Below are positions 55,925-57,970 of a stretch of 57,970 nt of DNA, one piece after another. Source of the stretch: Patescibacteria group bacterium (GTDB taxonomy: Bacteria; Patescibacteriota; Gracilibacteria; Peribacterales; Peribacteraceae); the NCBI GenBank assembly GCA_018814875.1, contig JAHIYH010000025.1, forward strand, positions 1 to 57,970. The letters are read 5' to 3'. Position 1 is the first letter of the stretch; each line of letters begins with the position of its first letter. The translations under genes were made by a program, and so were the position numbers. The notes under the pieces were generated by a model. That model did no database searches, was not told where the DNA came from, and saw nothing but the letters and a program-made list of their open reading frames with translations.

Positions 55925-56219
55925 TTGTCTGAACCACAGATTACGCAGATTACACGGATTTCACAGATGAAGTCTGTTCTAGAAATCCGTGTAATCAGTG
56001 TAATCCCCTTAATCTGTGGTTCAAACAAGGGAAGAAGTTATTACAGAAAAAAGTCTGAACCTTGATTTACTTCTTTACCTCCACCCATAGCCCCTCCTCC
56101 GGAGGAGGAGGGTAACTTTGTTAAAGAAGATAATACTTTGTGCTTCAATAACGAAGCTCCCCTTCCTCATGTGGAGGAAGGGGTCGGGGGATGGAGGTAA
56201 AATCCGTGATTCAGACAAC
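55925..56219. repeat. TTGTCTGAAC palindromic elements 3 and 4
   Basis: First unit 55925-56027: TTGTCTGAACCACAGATTAC ... CTGTGGTTCAAACAA with internal GATTACACGGATTTC / GAAATCCGTGTAATC. Second unit 56051-56219: AGTCTGAACC ... GATTCAGACAA enclosing TACCTCCACCC / GATGGAGGTA and CCCCTCCTCCGGAGGAGGAGG. No gene lies in 55842-56255. Confidence 0.7.
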
Positions 56220-56255
56220 ACAACGAGCACGTCAACAATGCTACAATACCCGCAC

Positions 56256-57970
56256 ATGAAAGTAGCACAGCGCACACTTGCCATAGTCACACTCTCAACA
56301 GCCTGCCTTGCAGGTACGTTACTTTATGCCCCTCCGACCTCTGCAAAGTTGAAAATTTTTGATGCTCCCATAGAAGCTATGGAACGCATTCTGGATATTG
56401 CATCTCCTTGGAAAAATCATAAACAACTTACCTCAACCGAGACACTAACTTTTGGCAATGCACTAGACAGCAAAATTCATAATTTTTCGAAAGGTAAACT
56501 CAAACTAATCGATGAGGAATCCCCAAGCTGGCGCTATCTAAGAAGTTTGAAGACTGAAAAAAATCCTCAGATCGATGTTAGCTATGCACTCAGCGCAATT
56601 GGACTTTCCGATAAAGATGCAGAGGACTCTTTTAAAGTACATGTAAAGAAATATGGAAATGAGAAACAAGAAATAATAGAGGCAACGTTTAACGCAGATG
56701 AAAAAACAATTTCATTACCGCTAAAGCGTTCATTTAAACCAGGACGTTATACCGCAACAGTAGAAAGTATCAATCCATCCACAGGCCTTACATACAGCTT
56801 TGAACAAGATTTTGTTTGGGGAGTACTGGCAATGAATACAGATAAAGATCGTTACAGGCCAAAAGAAGAAGCCCACATTGCATTTGGAGTACTAGATGAG
56901 ATGGGAAGGATTGTCTGCAATTCTGAACTGACACTAACAGTAACAAGCCCTGCGGGAGAAGTAAAAACGCTCTCTACAGAAAACGACGGGATCACCACCA
57001 CCAATACATGTGGAAAAATGGAGCCTGGCCTTATAACGCCAGATTATGAAGCATTTTTCACATTTAAAAAGAATGGAACCTATCAATTGGAACTGGAAGC
57101 AGAAACATACAATGGGATTTGGACTATTTCGAGTTCCGTTGAAGTTACCAATAGCCCACCCATCATCATCAAACGCGAAGCAGCAACTCGTCTCTGGCCT
57201 TTTGCACCAAGTTCAATGAAAATCGAAGTTGAGTTCTTTGAAGATTATGAAGGTGAGATTACTGATGTTGTTCCAAGTGAATTCAAAATAATTGACATTT
57301 CTGCAAACGGTAAACGTTCAACGTTGAACGTTGAACGAATAGTCTGGTACGGTTCTTGGAAAAAAGGACAAACAGCCCAATTCTCCTATCAATATGACGC
57401 ACCCAATATTTCACCTGAATTCTATTTGATAGGCCCGTTGGAACTTGATAACAAGAAAGAGCTGCGTACCTGGCAAATAGCTAACGACGCAATCACAGCG
57501 GACAACTTAATTCTTCACCTCGACGCAGCAGATATAAACGGTGACAGTGTTCTTAACTCAGGAGACATCTGTTCCAACGGCAGCACAACATGGACGGATG
57601 CCTCTGTCTCCAGCAACGATGCGACACTTAGTACCTTCTCGGCTCCTTGTATAGGCACAAGCGGGTGGGATGGCGATGGAACAACATCTGATCCGTACCG
57701 ACTAGAATTCGATGGAGGAACCGATAATGTTTTTACTGGGTATGTAACAGCACCAAAATCCATTTCCACATGGTTTCGCATCGATGTGATGCCAACAAGT
57801 CCGGATTATATTCTCTACTGGGCAGGCGATGGATCGAACGTGTATTTCCTTTTGTACGTGTATGATGGCCTCCTCTTTGCGCAGACTCAGGCAGGATATG
57901 GTCAGGTATTGGTCACTGGGGCAACGGGCATTTCAACGGGAATCTGGCACCACTTCACCTATGTCAATGA
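56256..57970 (+). CDS. Large secreted protein with LamG-like domain, cut by window end
   Basis: An open frame of 571 codons from the ATG at 56256 to the end of the window. TACAAT ends 8 bases before the ATG. Signal peptide (RTLAIVTLSTACLAGTLLYA). Residues about 85-310 look like two Ig/macroglobulin-type beta domains (KPGRYTATVESINPSTG; NGTYQLELEAETYNGIW). A further beta region follows, and from about 415 a laminin-G/concanavalin-like fold begins (LILHLDAADINGDSV, LEFDGGTDNVF, SISTWFRIDV, GIWHHFTYVND). Probably an adhesin or matrix protein; total length unknown. It shares the strand of the HTH-tail-fibre gene, separated by repeats. Confidence 0.85.
   Translation, partial: MKVAQRTLAIVTLSTACLAGTLLYAPPTSAKLKIFDAPIEAMERILDIASPWKNHKQLTSTETLTFGNALDSKIHNFSKGKLKLIDEESPSWRYLRSLKTEKNPQIDVSYALSAIGLSDKDAEDSFKVHVKKYGNEKQEIIEATFNADEKTISLPLKRSFKPGRYTATVESINPSTGLTYSFEQDFVWGVLAMNTDKDRYRPKEEAHIAFGVLDEMGRIVCNSELTLTVTSPAGEVKTLSTENDGITTTNTCGKMEPGLITPDYEAFFTFKKNGTYQLELEAETYNGIWTISSSVEVTNSPPIIIKREAATRLWPFAPSSMKIEVEFFEDYEGEITDVVPSEFKIIDISANGKRSTLNVERIVWYGSWKKGQTAQFSYQYDAPNISPEFYLIGPLELDNKKELRTWQIANDAITADNLILHLDAADINGDSVLNSGDICSNGSTTWTDASVSSNDATLSTFSAPCIGTSGWDGDGTTSDPYRLEFDGGTDNVFTGYVTAPKSISTWFRIDVMPTSPDYILYWAGDGSNVYFLLYVYDGLLFAQTQAGYGQVLVTGATGISTGIWHHFTYVN

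Overview
The window most resembles a chromosome fragment of a Candidate Phyla Radiation (Patescibacteria) bacterium, with the Peregrinibacteria/Peribacteria lineage as the best guess. The reasons are large secreted proteins built from DUF4215 repeats (CGDG...EECDDGN...DGC), small helical proteins of a kind common in CPR genomes, compact housekeeping genes, and many start codons 6-8 bases after a TAnnnT box, as expected for leaderless mRNAs. TGA is used as a stop (for example the ATGA overlap at 14057-14060), so the UGA=Gly code of SR1/Gracilibacteria does not apply. The taxonomic call is an inference; no rRNA gene is present.

Layout. 1-5.6 kb: TauE/SafE permease, a membrane bactofilin-like protein, then a leftward housekeeping block (pyrH, frr, a PurQ-like amidotransferase, a SpoU methyltransferase). 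5.86-14.74 kb: a putative integrative element at the 3' end of tRNA-Arg(UCU). It carries a large serine recombinase, a Rep_trans-type replication initiator, a restriction-modification-like pair (DUF262-HNH nuclease and EcoRI-type adenine methyltransferase) flanked by two related structured repeats, an XRE regulator with twin palindromic operators, and a DUF262/HEPN gene pair. 14.8-17.6 kb: lipoprotein, pseudopilin, membrane protein and a small protein. 17.7-22.8 kb: RND pump adaptor and permease. 22.9-31 kb: two giant cysteine-rich surface proteins, one split by a frameshift. 31.5-35.7 kb: PEP synthase and pyruvate kinase. 36-40.5 kb: a third DUF4215 protein, an FtsL-like protein with rsmH, and an L,D-transpeptidase-like protein. 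40.7-45 kb: tRNA-Ser(GCU), small proteins and a P-type ATPase. 45-52.1 kb: gnd, transaldolase, C39 peptidase, a broken four-helix-bundle gene and transketolase. 52.3-58 kb: tRNA-Ser(UGA), a chimera of a cytoplasmic HTH domain with a phage-tail-fibre-like ectodomain, and a LamG-like surface protein cut by the window edge.

Together the genes describe a fermentative cell with a pentose-phosphate/lower-glycolysis core (gnd, tal, tkt, ppsA, pyk) and heavy investment in disulfide-rich, S-layer or membrane-anchored surface proteins. The intergenic DNA is unusual. Nearly every gap carries its own palindromic array of 6-9-base words. There are also dispersed families: a 106-108 bp MITE-like palindrome (3 copies), a covarying structured element next to both tRNA-Ser genes (3 copies), an AGCCTTCGCC/GGCTACGGC family and a TTGTCTGAAC/GTTCAGACAA family. 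The strongest candidates for undescribed biology are the HTH-transmembrane-tail-fibre protein, the tRNA-Arg element with its DUF262 modules, and the structured tRNA-Ser-associated repeat.
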